Shown here: positions 44,979 to 54,206 of the stretch, one piece after another | Numbering within the stretch: position 1 is the stretch's first letter | Layout of the letters: the number at the start of each line of letters is the position of its first letter | Assembly: GCF_021568775.1 (NCBI RefSeq) | Contig: NZ_JAKGSG010000005.1 | Span: forward strand, 62,001-126,000 | Reading direction: 5' to 3' | Length of the DNA stretch: 64,000 bases | Origin: Antribacter soli | GTDB lineage: Bacteria; Actinomycetota; Actinomycetes; Actinomycetales; Cellulomonadaceae | Translations under genes and position numbers: made by a program | The notes under the pieces: model-generated | Told to the model about the DNA's origin: nothing | What the model saw: the letters and a program-made list of their open reading frames with translations, nothing else | Database searches by the model: none

Positions 44979-45695
44979 GTGAGCGCACCCGGTTACTTCA
45001 TCTCGTTCGAGGGCGGCGACGGCGTCGGCAAGTCGACGCAGTCGCGGCTGCTCGGCGACTGGCTCGCGGAGCTGACCGGGCGCGAGGTCGTGCTCACGCG
45101 CGAGCCGGGCGGGACGAGCCTCGGCGCGGAGCTGCGTGCCGCCGTGCTGCACGGCGAGGACATGGACTCCCGCACGGAGGCCCTCCTGTACGCGGCGGAT
45201 CGCGCGCACCACGTGGCGTCGCTCGTCAAGCCGGCTCTCGAGCGCGGCGCGATCGTCATCACGGACCGCTACCTCGACTCGTCCGTGGCGTACCAGGCGG
45301 GTGGCCGGGCGCTCGACGCGAAAGCCGTGGAGCGCCTGTCGCTGTGGGCGGTGGACGGCCTGCTCCCCCGGGTGACGGTCCTGCTGGACCTCGACCCGGT
45401 CGTGGCGGAGGCCCGCCGCGGCACGCGCGACGACTCGCCGGACCGCCTCGAGCGCGCGGGCGACGAGTTCCACCGGCGCACGCGCGAGGCCTTCCTGGCC
45501 CGCGCGGCGGCCGACCCGGCGCGATGGGTCGTGCTCGACGCCGACGCGCCGGTGGAGGACATCCAGGCTCAGATCCGGGTGGACGTCGCCGCCCGGCTCG
45601 GTCTGACGCCCGTCGTCGACGAGGCGGTGGACCTGAGCCTTGCAACCCGCGAGGGTCCAGGCGAACCACGGCCTGGCGAAGCAGAGGGGGCGTAG
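44979..45695 (+). CDS. tmk: Thymidylate kinase
   Basis: Phosphorylates dTMP to dTDP for DNA synthesis. 238 residues, with a C-terminal tail longer than in the E. coli enzyme. P-loop GGDGVGKST (residues 12-20), DR-x motif TDRYLDSSVAYQ (about 91-102) and the LID region with RGTRDDSPDRLE. GTG 44979 has no ribosome site; TAGGGT seven bases upstream looks like a -10 box, so the message may be leaderless. Followed directly by holB, overlapping by one base (TAGTG). Confidence 0.96.
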   Translation: MSAPGYFISFEGGDGVGKSTQSRLLGDWLAELTGREVVLTREPGGTSLGAELRAAVLHGEDMDSRTEALLYAADRAHHVASLVKPALERGAIVITDRYLDSSVAYQAGGRALDAKAVERLSLWAVDGLLPRVTVLLDLDPVVAEARRGTRDDSPDRLERAGDEFHRRTREAFLARAAADPARWVVLDADAPVEDIQAQIRVDVAARLGLTPVVDEAVDLSLATREGPGEPRPGEAEGA

Positions 45696-46831
45696 TGACC
45701 GTCTGGGACGACGTGGTGGGGCAGGAGCAGGCCGTCGCCCTGCTGCGCCGCGCCGTCGCGGACCCGGCTGCGATGACCCACGCCTGGCTCCTGACGGGGC
45801 CGCCCGGCTCGGGCCGGTCGGTCGCGGCGCGGGCGTTTGCCGCCGCGCTGCAGTGCCCCGACGGCGGCTGCGGCACGTGCCACGCGTGCACCACCACGAT
45901 GGCCGGGACGCACCCCGACGTCCGGCTCGTCGCGACGGAGAAGGTCGTCATCGCGATCGACGAGGTGCGCGACCTCATCATGACCGCGGCGCGCACGCCG
46001 TCCCAGGGCCGGTGGCGCGTCATCGTCGTCGAGGACGCCGACCGGATGGCCGAGCGGACGACGAACGTGCTGCTCAAGGCGATCGAGGAGCCCCCGCCGC
46101 ACACGGTGTGGGTGCTCTGCGCGCCGAGCGTCCTGGACGTGCTGCCCACGATCCGGTCGCGATGCCGGGGCGTCGTGCTGCGCGTGCCTCCACCCGAGGC
46201 GGTCGCGGACCTGCTCGTCCGCCGCGACGGCGCGGACCCGACCGTGGCGCTCACCGCCGCGCGGGCCGCGCAGAGCCACGTCGGCCTGGCGCGCCGCCTG
46301 GCCCGGGACGCCGGAGCGCGCGAGCGCCGCACGGCCGTGCTCAGCATCGCCCGCCGGGTCCGCGGCGTGGGCGACGCCGTGCTCGCCGCGGGCGAGCTCG
46401 TCGAGGTCGCGAAGGCGGAGGCCAAGGCCGCGACGGAGGAGCGGGACGCCGCCGAGCGGGCGGAGCTGCTGCGCACGCTCGGGGTCGCCGACGGCGAGAC
46501 GCTGCCGCCCCGCCTGCGCTCCCAGCTCAGGCAGCTCGAGGACGACCAGAAGCGCCGGGCGACGCGGCACCAGCGGGACGTGCTGGACCGGGCCATGGTG
46601 GACCTGCTGTCGCTGTACCGGGACGTGCTGGTGGTCCAGCTCGGCGCGGAGGTCGAGCTCGTGAACACGGAGCTCGCGCAGACGGTGCGCTCCCTGGCCG
46701 CCGACTCCACGCCCGAGCAGACGATCCGCCGGATGGACGCGATCGGCATGGCGCGCACCCGCCTCGAGGGCAACGTCGCGCCGCTCCTCGCGCTCGAGGC
46801 GATGGCGATCGCGCTCCGGCCGCAGGGCTGA
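45695..46831 (+). CDS. holB: DNA polymerase III delta' subunit
   Basis: Clamp-loader subunit. 378 residues. The AAA-like domain has a degenerate P-loop GPPGSGRS (Arg for Lys), as expected for the non-hydrolysing delta' subunit, a zinc module CPDGGCGTCHAC (about 54-65) and the sensor motif PTIRSRCRG (about 149). The C-terminal helical domain follows. GTG 45695 overlaps the tmk stop. The tmk-holB pair is standard in actinobacteria. Confidence 0.94.
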   Translation: MTVWDDVVGQEQAVALLRRAVADPAAMTHAWLLTGPPGSGRSVAARAFAAALQCPDGGCGTCHACTTTMAGTHPDVRLVATEKVVIAIDEVRDLIMTAARTPSQGRWRVIVVEDADRMAERTTNVLLKAIEEPPPHTVWVLCAPSVLDVLPTIRSRCRGVVLRVPPPEAVADLLVRRDGADPTVALTAARAAQSHVGLARRLARDAGARERRTAVLSIARRVRGVGDAVLAAGELVEVAKAEAKAATEERDAAERAELLRTLGVADGETLPPRLRSQLRQLEDDQKRRATRHQRDVLDRAMVDLLSLYRDVLVVQLGAEVELVNTELAQTVRSLAADSTPEQTIRRMDAIGMARTRLEGNVAPLLALEAMAIALRPQG

Positions 46832-46916
46832 GCTGCTGCCAGGTGTGACGCGACAGACGCCGCGGCGCGCCGGTGACTGCCGCGCGGCTGATCGGCGCGG
46901 GCAGCACGATGGACGC

Positions 46917-47339
46917 ATGGAGCCCACGAACGAAGTCAAGACCGACCGCAACCTCACCGACGACGAGTGCTGGCAGCTCCTCGGGTCCCAGGAGGTCGGC
47001 CGCCTCGCGACGGCCGCCGCCGGCGAGCCCGAGATCTTTCCGGTGAACTTCGCGGTCCGCGAGCGAGCGCTCTACATCAACACGACGCCGGGCAGCAAGC
47101 TCGTCGAGATCGCGGTGAACCACAAGGTCGCCTTCGAGATCGACCAGTGGGGACCCGACGTCGCGTACAGCGTCGTCCTGAAGGGCACCGCGGAGATCCT
47201 CGAGACGGAGGCGGATCGCGCCGAGGCGATCGCGACCGGCCTGGTGTCGTTCACGACGACCGACAAGGAGGAGTGGGTCCGCATCACGCCGACAGAGGTC
47301 ACGGGCCGCCGGCTGAAGCGGCAGCGCAGCGCAGGGTGA
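46917..47339 (+). CDS. Pyridoxamine 5'-phosphate oxidase-like flavin protein
   Basis: 140 residues with the split-barrel FMN/F420-binding fold: LTDDECWQLLGSQEVGRLAT at the start, FPVNFAVRERALYINTTPGSK in the middle and VAFEID before the last strands. This NimA/Rv-type group includes flavin or F420 reductases and detoxification proteins; the substrate is not known. ATG 46917 lies six bases after CACGAT, a possible leaderless start. Converges with a Gfo/Idh gene. Confidence 0.88.
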   Translation: MEPTNEVKTDRNLTDDECWQLLGSQEVGRLATAAAGEPEIFPVNFAVRERALYINTTPGSKLVEIAVNHKVAFEIDQWGPDVAYSVVLKGTAEILETEADRAEAIATGLVSFTTTDKEEWVRITPTEVTGRRLKRQRSAG

Positions 47340-47418
47340 GGGCCGAGGAACGAGGCACTCGCCCGGAGCGGAGCGCACGCCTCAGGCGGAAGATGTCATC
47401 GCATCAGACGCGCCTGAC

Positions 47419-48474
47419 CTACTCCCCGGGGTACACCACCCCGACCTGCCGGCGGATCTCGTCGAGGAGACGCATGACCTCGAGCGTCGCCGCCCAGGTG
47501 ATGCGCGGGCTCTCGCTCTCGCCTGCCGCGACACGGCGCGCGACCTCCGCGGCCTCGTACTGCTTGCCCTCGCCGCGGAAGCCCTCGTAGTCCCAGGTGG
47601 TGCCGTCGAGGCAGGTGACGCGGAAGCCGGTGGGGGCGAAGAAGCCTCCGTCGATCTCGATGCGGCCCTTGGTTCCGGTGATCACCGCGGTCTGGGGGCC
47701 GAGCGCCCGCGACGACGTGTGCAGGAGGGCCTGCGCCCCGCCGTCGTAGGAGAAGACGATCGAGACCTGGTCGTCCACGCCCGTCGCCGCGAGCGTGCCC
47801 ACCGCAGTGACGCTGTCCGGGACGCCGAGCAGGTCGTGAGCGAACGCGACCGGGTACACGCCGAGGTCCAGCAGGGCGCCGCCCGCGAGCTCGGGCGCGA
47901 ACAGGCGGTGCGCCGGGTCGAACGGGAAGTGCACGTCGAAGTCGGCGGACACGGTGACGACCTCACCGATCTCGCCTCGTGCGATCACGCCGCGCACCGC
48001 GGCCACGTGCGGCAGGAACCGGGTCCACATCGCCTCCATGCAGAAGACGCCGGCCTCCTTCGCGGCGGCCAGGACGTCCTCCGCCTCGCCGGTGCTGCGC
48101 GTGAACGCCTTCTCGACGAGCACGTGCTTGCCCGCCCCGATCGCGAGGAGCGCGTGCTCGCGGTGGTGCGAGTGCGGCGTGGCGACGTAGACGACGTCCA
48201 CGTCCGGGTCCGCCACCAGCGCCTCGTAGGAGCCGTGGGCGCGCGCGCCCGGCGCGTGCACGTCGGCGAAACCCTGCGCCTTCACGACGTCCCGCGAGCC
48301 GACGGCGACCACCGTCGCGCGCGTGCCCTCGCGCACGCCGTCGGCGAACGACCCCGCGATGTTCCCGGCGCCGAGGATGCCCCACCGGACCGGCGGCGCG
48401 TCCCGCGGATCGGGCGCGAGGCCCGGAATGTCGTCGTGCGAGAGGCCGGGCGCGAACGAGCGGGGGTCCGTCAT
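47419..48474 (-). CDS. Gfo/Idh/MocA family oxidoreductase, copy A
   Basis: 351 residues. Rossmann domain with VRWGILGAGNIAGSFADGV (about 29-47) and the catalytic-type EKAFTR (about 120; the usual Pro after EK is Ala), then the C-terminal substrate domain beginning FDPAHRLFAPELAGGALLD. Sugar or inositol dehydrogenase-type chemistry is expected, but the substrate is unknown. A paralog (51383-52408) lies on the other side of topA; the two share long identical stretches such as SYEALVADPDVD and end with the same VRYPGE/VVYPGE. Confidence 0.9.
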   Translation of the reverse strand: MTDPRSFAPGLSHDDIPGLAPDPRDAPPVRWGILGAGNIAGSFADGVREGTRATVVAVGSRDVVKAQGFADVHAPGARAHGSYEALVADPDVDVVYVATPHSHHREHALLAIGAGKHVLVEKAFTRSTGEAEDVLAAAKEAGVFCMEAMWTRFLPHVAAVRGVIARGEIGEVVTVSADFDVHFPFDPAHRLFAPELAGGALLDLGVYPVAFAHDLLGVPDSVTAVGTLAATGVDDQVSIVFSYDGGAQALLHTSSRALGPQTAVITGTKGRIEIDGGFFAPTGFRVTCLDGTTWDYEGFRGEGKQYEAAEVARRVAAGESESPRITWAATLEVMRLLDEIRRQVGVVYPGE

Positions 48475-48650
48475 GGTCCCGAGGCTACGCCCGCCCCAGG
48501 GTGCGCTGCCCCGCCGTCCAGGTAGCTGCCAGGCGTCCACAAGTCGGGCCGGATAGGGTGCGGCCTGACATCCGTGGCGTACCGTGAACTACCCCGGCGC
48601 CGCACGATGGCACCTCCTCACACTCTCGCAGGACCAGGAAGCAGGAACGG

Positions 48651-51386
48651 ATGCCCCAGTCACGCAAGCTCGTGATCGTCGAGTCGCCCACGAAGGCTCG
48701 CAAGATCCAGAGCTACCTCGGCGACGACTTCGAGGTCGAAGCCAGCGTGGGTCACATCCGCGACCTCCCGCAGCCGTCGGAGCTGCCCGCGGACATGAAG
48801 AAGGGCCCCTACGGCAAGTTCGCCGTCGACGTCGACAACGGCTTCGAGCCGTACTACGAGGTCTACGCCGACAAGAAGAAGAAGGTCAGCGAGCTCAAGC
48901 GCGCGCTGAAGAACGCCGACGAGCTCTACCTCGCCACCGACGAGGACCGTGAGGGCGAGGCCATCGCCTGGCACCTCATCCAGGAGCTCAAGCCCAAGGT
49001 GCCGGTCAAGCGCATGGTCTTCCACGAGATCACGCGAGAGGCGATCCTGCGTGCCCTGGAGAACACGCGCGAGCTGGACACCCACCTGGTCGACGCCCAG
49101 GAGACGCGCCGCATCCTGGACCGCCTCTACGGCTACGAGGTGTCCCCCGTCCTGTGGCGCAAGGTCCGCCAGGGCCTGTCCGCCGGCCGCGTGCAGTCGG
49201 TCGCGACGCGCCTGGTCGTGGAGCGCGAGCGGGAGCGCATGGCGTTCGTACCCGCTGCCTACTGGGACGTGGCAGGCACGTTCGCGGTGTCCGGTGCCGG
49301 TGAGCCCGCCTTCGCCGCCCGCCTCACCGCCCTCGCGGGAGACCGGGTGGCGACGGGCCGCGACTTCGACGACCGCGGCCGCCTCAAGGTCCGCACCGGC
49401 GCGGTGCAGCTCACCGAGGAGACGGCCCGGTCCGTGGTGGCGGGCCTCGACGGCGCCTCCTTCACGGTGCGCGGCCTGGAGACCAAGCCCTACACCCGCC
49501 GCCCGGCCGCACCGTTCACCACCTCGACGCTCCAGCAGGAGGCGGGCCGCAAGCTGCGGATGTCGTCCCGGCAGACCATGCGCACCGCGCAGGGCCTGTA
49601 CGAGAACGGCTACATCACCTACATGCGTACGGACAGCCCGTCGCTGTCCGTCGAGGCCACGGACGCCGCCCGCCGTCAGGCCGCCGAGCTGTACGGGCCC
49701 GAGTACGTGCCGGGCGCGCCCCGGCTGTACGCATCGAAGGCGAAGGGCGCCCAGGAGGCGCACGAGGCCATCCGCCCCGCGGGTGACTCCTTCAGGACGC
49801 CGGCCCAGGTGGCACGCGAGCTGAGCGGCGACCAGTTCCGCCTCTACGAGCTCATCTGGAAGCGGACCGTCGCGTCGCAGATGGCCGACGCGAAGGGCTC
49901 CACCGCCACCGTGCGCCTCGGCGCGACCGTGCTGTCCGGCGAGCACACCGGCACCGAGGCCGGGTTCTCCGCCTCCGGCACCGTCATCACCTTCCGCGGC
50001 TTCCTGGCTGCGTACGAGGAGGGGACGGACGAGACCGAGGGAGGCGACGGGAAGGCCGGCGACGCCCGCCTGCCGCGCATGGCCGAGGGCGACCCGCTGT
50101 CGGCGTCGGACCTGACCGCGGACGGCCACACGACCAACCCGCCCGCCCGCTACACCGAGGCGTCGCTGGTCAAGGCGCTGGAGGAGCGCGGCATCGGCCG
50201 CCCCTCCACCTACGCCGCCACCATCTCCACGATCCAGGACCGCGGGTACGTCCTGACCCGCGGGCAGGCGCTCGTGCCCACGTGGCTCGCGTTCGCGGTC
50301 GTGCGGCTGCTCGAGGAGCACTTCGACTGGCTGGTCGACTACGACTTCACGGCCGAGATGGAGGCCGACCTCGACGAGATCGCCACCGGTCAGCGCGAGC
50401 GCGTCGCCTGGTTGTCGCGCTTCTACTTCGGCGACGGCACGGGCCGCGAGGAGGGCGAGGGCCTGCGGGACCTCGTCGCGAACCTCGGCGACATCGACGC
50501 CGCCGACATCAACTCCGTCTCCATCGCCGAGGGCATCCGCGTGCGTGTCGGCCGCTACGGCCCCTACGTCGAGGACCTGTCCGCTCCCGTCGAGGAGGGG
50601 CAGAACCCGCCCCGCGCGTCCATCCCGGACGACGTCGCGCCTGACGAGCTGACCGTCGAGAAGGCCCGCGAGCTGCTCGCCGCCGGGGCCGACGACGGCC
50701 GCGTCCTCGGCCACGACCCCGATTCCGGCCACGCGATCATCGCGAAGGCCGGCCGGTACGGACCGTACGTGACCGAGGTCCTGCCCGAGCCGGAGCTCGA
50801 CCCGGGGCTGTCCGCCGCGGCCAGGAAGCGGGCGCTCGCCGCCCTGCCGAAGCCGCGCACGGGCTCGCTGCTCAAGGACCAGACGCTGGAGTCGATCACC
50901 CTCGACGACGCGCTGCGCCTGCTCTCGCTGCCGCGCGTCGTGGGCGTCGACCCGGAGTCGGGCGCCGAGATCACCGCGCAGAACGGGCGCTACGGGCCGT
51001 ACCTGAAGAAGGGCACCGACTCGCGCACGCTGCCGTCCGAGGAGGCGATGTTCACCATCACCCTCGAGGAGGCGCTCGCGATCTACGCGCAGCCCAAGCA
51101 GCGGGGGCGGGCCGCCGCCGCGCCGCCGCTGCGCGAGCTCGGGACGGACCCCGTCAGCGGCAAGCCCGTGGTCGTCAAGGACGGCCGCTTCGGGCCCTAC
51201 GTGACCGACGGCGAGACGAACCGCACGCTCCCGCGCGACGTCACCCCGGAGTCGATCACGCCCGAGCGCGCCGTCGAGCTGCTCGCCGAGAAGCGTGCGG
51301 CCGGCCCGGCGAAGCGCCGGACGACGACGCGCACGACGACAACGAAGAAGGCCCCGGCCAAGAAGAAGGCGACGGCGAGCAAGTGA
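48651..51386 (+). CDS. topA: DNA topoisomerase I (type IA)
   Basis: Relaxes negative supercoils. 911 residues. TOPRIM domain with KLVIVESPTKARKIQSYLG (Glu9) and the DxDxE motif in ATDEDREGEAIAWH (about 95-108), active-site Tyr in ITYMRTDSPS (about 325). The C-terminus has three TopoI_C repeats (RYGPYVTEV, RYGPYLKKG and RFGPYVTDG) and a basic Lys/Thr tail, and lacks zinc-finger cysteines, as in other actinobacterial TopA proteins. ATG 48651 after GGAACGG. The start of the second Gfo/Idh gene overlaps its stop by four bases (GTGA). Confidence 0.98.
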   Translation: MPQSRKLVIVESPTKARKIQSYLGDDFEVEASVGHIRDLPQPSELPADMKKGPYGKFAVDVDNGFEPYYEVYADKKKKVSELKRALKNADELYLATDEDREGEAIAWHLIQELKPKVPVKRMVFHEITREAILRALENTRELDTHLVDAQETRRILDRLYGYEVSPVLWRKVRQGLSAGRVQSVATRLVVERERERMAFVPAAYWDVAGTFAVSGAGEPAFAARLTALAGDRVATGRDFDDRGRLKVRTGAVQLTEETARSVVAGLDGASFTVRGLETKPYTRRPAAPFTTSTLQQEAGRKLRMSSRQTMRTAQGLYENGYITYMRTDSPSLSVEATDAARRQAAELYGPEYVPGAPRLYASKAKGAQEAHEAIRPAGDSFRTPAQVARELSGDQFRLYELIWKRTVASQMADAKGSTATVRLGATVLSGEHTGTEAGFSASGTVITFRGFLAAYEEGTDETEGGDGKAGDARLPRMAEGDPLSASDLTADGHTTNPPARYTEASLVKALEERGIGRPSTYAATISTIQDRGYVLTRGQALVPTWLAFAVVRLLEEHFDWLVDYDFTAEMEADLDEIATGQRERVAWLSRFYFGDGTGREEGEGLRDLVANLGDIDAADINSVSIAEGIRVRVGRYGPYVEDLSAPVEEGQNPPRASIPDDVAPDELTVEKARELLAAGADDGRVLGHDPDSGHAIIAKAGRYGPYVTEVLPEPELDPGLSAAARKRALAALPKPRTGSLLKDQTLESITLDDALRLLSLPRVVGVDPESGAEITAQNGRYGPYLKKGTDSRTLPSEEAMFTITLEEALAIYAQPKQRGRAAAAPPLRELGTDPVSGKPVVVKDGRFGPYVTDGETNRTLPRDVTPESITPERAVELLAEKRAAGPAKRRTTTRTTTTKKAPAKKKATASK

Positions 51387-52408
51387 CCGTTTCGGTCGAC
51401 GTCACCGGCGCCGTCGCCGACCCGCTGGACGCGCCCCCGCTCCGGTGGGGCATCCTGGGGCCGGGCCGGATCGCCGAGTCGTTCACGAACGCGGTGCAGG
51501 CGGCCACGCGCGGGTCCGTGGTGGCCGTGGGCTCGCGGTCCGCGGCGCGGGCGGGGGACTTCGCCCGCGCGCACGCCCCGGACGCGCGGGTGCACGCCTC
51601 CTACGAGGCCCTCGTCGCCGACCCGGACGTGGACGCGGTGTACGTCGCGTCGCCGCACTCGCACCACCACGACCACGCCCTGCTCGGCATCGCCGCGGGC
51701 AAGCACCTGCTGGTGGAGAAGGCGTTCACGCGCAACGCGGCCGAGGCGCGGGCGGTCCTGGACGCGGCGCGCTCCGCAGGGGTGTTCGTCATGGAGGCGA
51801 TGAAGACCCGGCACCTGCCGCACGTCGCGGCGCTGCGCTCGATCCTCGCCTCCGGCGAGATCGGGGACGTCGTCTCGGTTCGCGGCTCCTACGAGGTGGC
51901 CTTCCCGTTCGACGCCGCCTCGCGCATCTTCGACCCCGCCCTCGCGGGCGGCGGCCTCCTCGACATCGGGGTCTACCCCCTCGCCTTCGCGCTCGACCTG
52001 CTCGGGGTGCCTGACGACGTCCTCGCCGCCGGGGTGCTCACCCCCGCGGGGGTCGACGCACAGGCGACCGTGGTGCTGCGGTACCGGGCCGCCATCGCGA
52101 CGTGCACCTCGTCCATCGTGGCGTCTGCGCCGGTCGCGATGGTGATCGCCGGGACGCGCGGCTGGGTGGACCTGCCCCACCACTACTCGTCGCCGGCGAC
52201 CTTCACCGTGCACCGCGCGGACGGGGCCTCGACCGAGTACGACGGCCGCGTGCCCGACGGCAAGCAGTACGAGGCCGCCGAGGTGGCCCGCTGCGTGAGC
52301 GCCGGCCTGACCGAGAGCCCCCGCATGTCATGGCAGCACACGCTCGACCTGATGGCGGTGCTGGACCGCGCGCGAGCGGGCGTGGGGGTCCGCTACCCGG
52401 GCGAGTGA
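51383..52408 (+). CDS. Gfo/Idh/MocA family oxidoreductase, copy B
   Basis: 341 residues, clearly paralogous to the protein at 47419-48474 over the whole length: LRWGILGPGRIAESFTNAVQ at the N-terminus, SPHSHHHDHALLGIAAGKH, EKAFTRN, and the C-terminal segment DGKQYEAAEVARCVSAG. GTG 51383 overlaps the topA stop (GTGA), so the enzyme is translationally coupled to topoisomerase, an unexpected partner. Substrate unknown. Confidence 0.9.
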   Translation: MTVSVDVTGAVADPLDAPPLRWGILGPGRIAESFTNAVQAATRGSVVAVGSRSAARAGDFARAHAPDARVHASYEALVADPDVDAVYVASPHSHHHDHALLGIAAGKHLLVEKAFTRNAAEARAVLDAARSAGVFVMEAMKTRHLPHVAALRSILASGEIGDVVSVRGSYEVAFPFDAASRIFDPALAGGGLLDIGVYPLAFALDLLGVPDDVLAAGVLTPAGVDAQATVVLRYRAAIATCTSSIVASAPVAMVIAGTRGWVDLPHHYSSPATFTVHRADGASTEYDGRVPDGKQYEAAEVARCVSAGLTESPRMSWQHTLDLMAVLDRARAGVGVRYPGE

Positions 52409-52414
52409 GACCCG

Positions 52415-53254
52415 CTACGGGCGCGACGTCGCCTGGCGGATCAGGAGCAGGGCACCGAAGCCCAGGGCTGAGGACGCGAGGACGGCGAACACACCGCCGC
52501 CGTAGGCAGTGAGGTCGCCACCGGTCGGCAGGCCCCAGGAGTAGCCGGCGAGGCCGCCCAGGGCGAGCGTGGTGATCACGCCGAACCCGGCCGCGGCGAG
52601 CAGCAGGAGCACGCCGACGGCGGTCGAACCGGGCGTGGCGAGCCGATCCCCCTGCCGGCGGGGCGAGTCCAGACCCGTCATGGGGGTGAACGCGCAGACG
52701 AGGGCGCCCCAGGCGAGCACCACGAGCACGCCGGCCACCACGTCGGAGGGCCTGTGCCACCGCCCCACCAGGGTGGACACGCCGATCACCGCCGTGTACC
52801 CCGCCCCGCCCAGCGCCACGGCGGGCCGCCAGGCGCGCGGCACCACGAGCAGCAGCGCCGCCACGACCGAGGCCGCGGCGGTCGTGTGGCCGGAGGGCAA
52901 CGTGTTGTCGGCGAAGTGCCAGCCGCCCAGGAAGGCGGGCCGGTCGAGGACCTGGTGCTTCACCACCTGTGTGGTGACGTTCGCGCCCGCGACCAGCACC
53001 GCGACCTGGATCGCCAGCGCCCAGCGCCGCCGCAGGACGGCGACGAGGACGGCCGCCAGGATCCCGCCCGCGACGAAGGAGGTCGAGATGACGTCGAGCA
53101 GGGGCTCCGCGAGCACCCACAGATGCCGGTAGGCCACGCGCGCGCCCTCGAAGGCGAGGTCCTCCGCAAGCTGGCCGCGGCGGGTCGCGACGAACACCCG
53201 CCACAGCGCCCACACGCCCCATGCGGAGGCCACGGCCACCGCGAGCGCCGTCAT
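52415..53254 (-). CDS. PAP2-family membrane phosphatase
   Basis: 279 residues, about six membrane helices. The three phosphatase motifs are present: KHQVLDRP (about 100), PSGHT (about 122) and the SxxxGRWHRPSD block (about 162-173). It probably dephosphorylates a lipid phosphate such as undecaprenyl pyrophosphate or phosphatidic acid on the outer side of the membrane. ATG 53254; longer in-frame starts exist but add only non-conserved Pro/Arg-rich sequence. Converges with the Gfo/Idh gene and is divergent from the two-component genes. Confidence 0.9.
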   Translation of the reverse strand: MTALAVAVASAWGVWALWRVFVATRRGQLAEDLAFEGARVAYRHLWVLAEPLLDVISTSFVAGGILAAVLVAVLRRRWALAIQVAVLVAGANVTTQVVKHQVLDRPAFLGGWHFADNTLPSGHTTAAASVVAALLLVVPRAWRPAVALGGAGYTAVIGVSTLVGRWHRPSDVVAGVLVVLAWGALVCAFTPMTGLDSPRRQGDRLATPGSTAVGVLLLLAAAGFGVITTLALGGLAGYSWGLPTGGDLTAYGGGVFAVLASSALGFGALLLIRQATSRP

Positions 53255-53459
53255 GCGCGGACCGTAGCGCAGGGCCGAGTCGATGGCCGGGGCGGGTCCG
53301 GGGCGGGGAGGGTGGTGCTCACGCGGGGCTGGCGTCACGCGACACACGGTAACCGGGACCGCTGACAGCATCCGGGGAACCACGGACGGCCCCGAGAGAC
53401 ACAGCAAGGCCACAGGTTCACGCCAGGTGGACCACAGAGCGGGCGCGCACACTGTCTGC

Positions 53460-54206
53460 ATGTCCTCGACCGCACCCGTGCAGCATGCACGTCTCACCCA
53501 TCCCGACGGGTCGCCGCTGCGTGTCCTCGTGGTCGACGACGAACCGAACATCGCCGAGCTCATCGCCGCGACCCTGCGCTACGAGGGGTGGGACGTCCGG
53601 ACGGCCGGGGATGCACGCACCGCCGAGCGCCAGGTCCGCGAGGACGCTCCCGACCTCATGGTCCTCGACGTCATGCTGCCCGACCAGGACGGCGTGACGC
53701 TGCTGCACCGCCTGCGCGAGAAGGGTCACGACCTGCCCGTCCTGTTCCTCACCGCCCGGGACGCGGTGGAGGACCGGATCGCGGGCCTCACGGCGGGCGG
53801 CGACGACTACGTGACGAAGCCGTTCAGCCTGGAGGAGGTCGTGGCCCGGCTGCGGGGTCTGCTGCGCCGCGCGGGCGCCACTGCCGAGCGCCCGGACGCC
53901 ACGATCACCGTGGGCGACCTCGTCCTCGACGAGGACTCCCGCGAGGTGACGCGAGCCGGCGAGGAGGTCCGCCTCACGGCGACGGAGTTCGAGCTCCTGC
54001 GCTTCCTCATGCGCAACGCCCGCCGCGTCGTGTCGAAGGCGCAGATCCTGGACCGCGTGTGGAGCTACGACTTCGGCGGCCGGGCGAACGTCGTCGAGCT
54101 GTACGTGTCGTACCTGCGGCGCAAGGTCGACAAGGGTCACGAGCCGATGATCCACACCCTGCGCGGCGTGGGGTACGTCCTCAAGCCTGCGCCCGGCGCC
54201 GAATGA
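53460..54206 (+). CDS. OmpR/PhoB-family response regulator
   Basis: 248 residues. Receiver domain with acidic pocket VVDDEPN, phospho-acceptor Asp70 in MVLDVMLPDQDG and Lys in VTKPFS; winged-helix DNA-binding domain (about 150-245) with VVSKAQILDRVWSYDF and ELYVSYLRRKVD. Layout and sequence resemble actinobacterial TcrA/PrrA/MprA-type regulators. ATG 53460 gives a 19-residue leader before the receiver. Its stop overlaps the kinase start (ATGA). Confidence 0.95.
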   Translation: MSSTAPVQHARLTHPDGSPLRVLVVDDEPNIAELIAATLRYEGWDVRTAGDARTAERQVREDAPDLMVLDVMLPDQDGVTLLHRLREKGHDLPVLFLTARDAVEDRIAGLTAGGDDYVTKPFSLEEVVARLRGLLRRAGATAERPDATITVGDLVLDEDSREVTRAGEEVRLTATEFELLRFLMRNARRVVSKAQILDRVWSYDFGGRANVVELYVSYLRRKVDKGHEPMIHTLRGVGYVLKPAPGAE

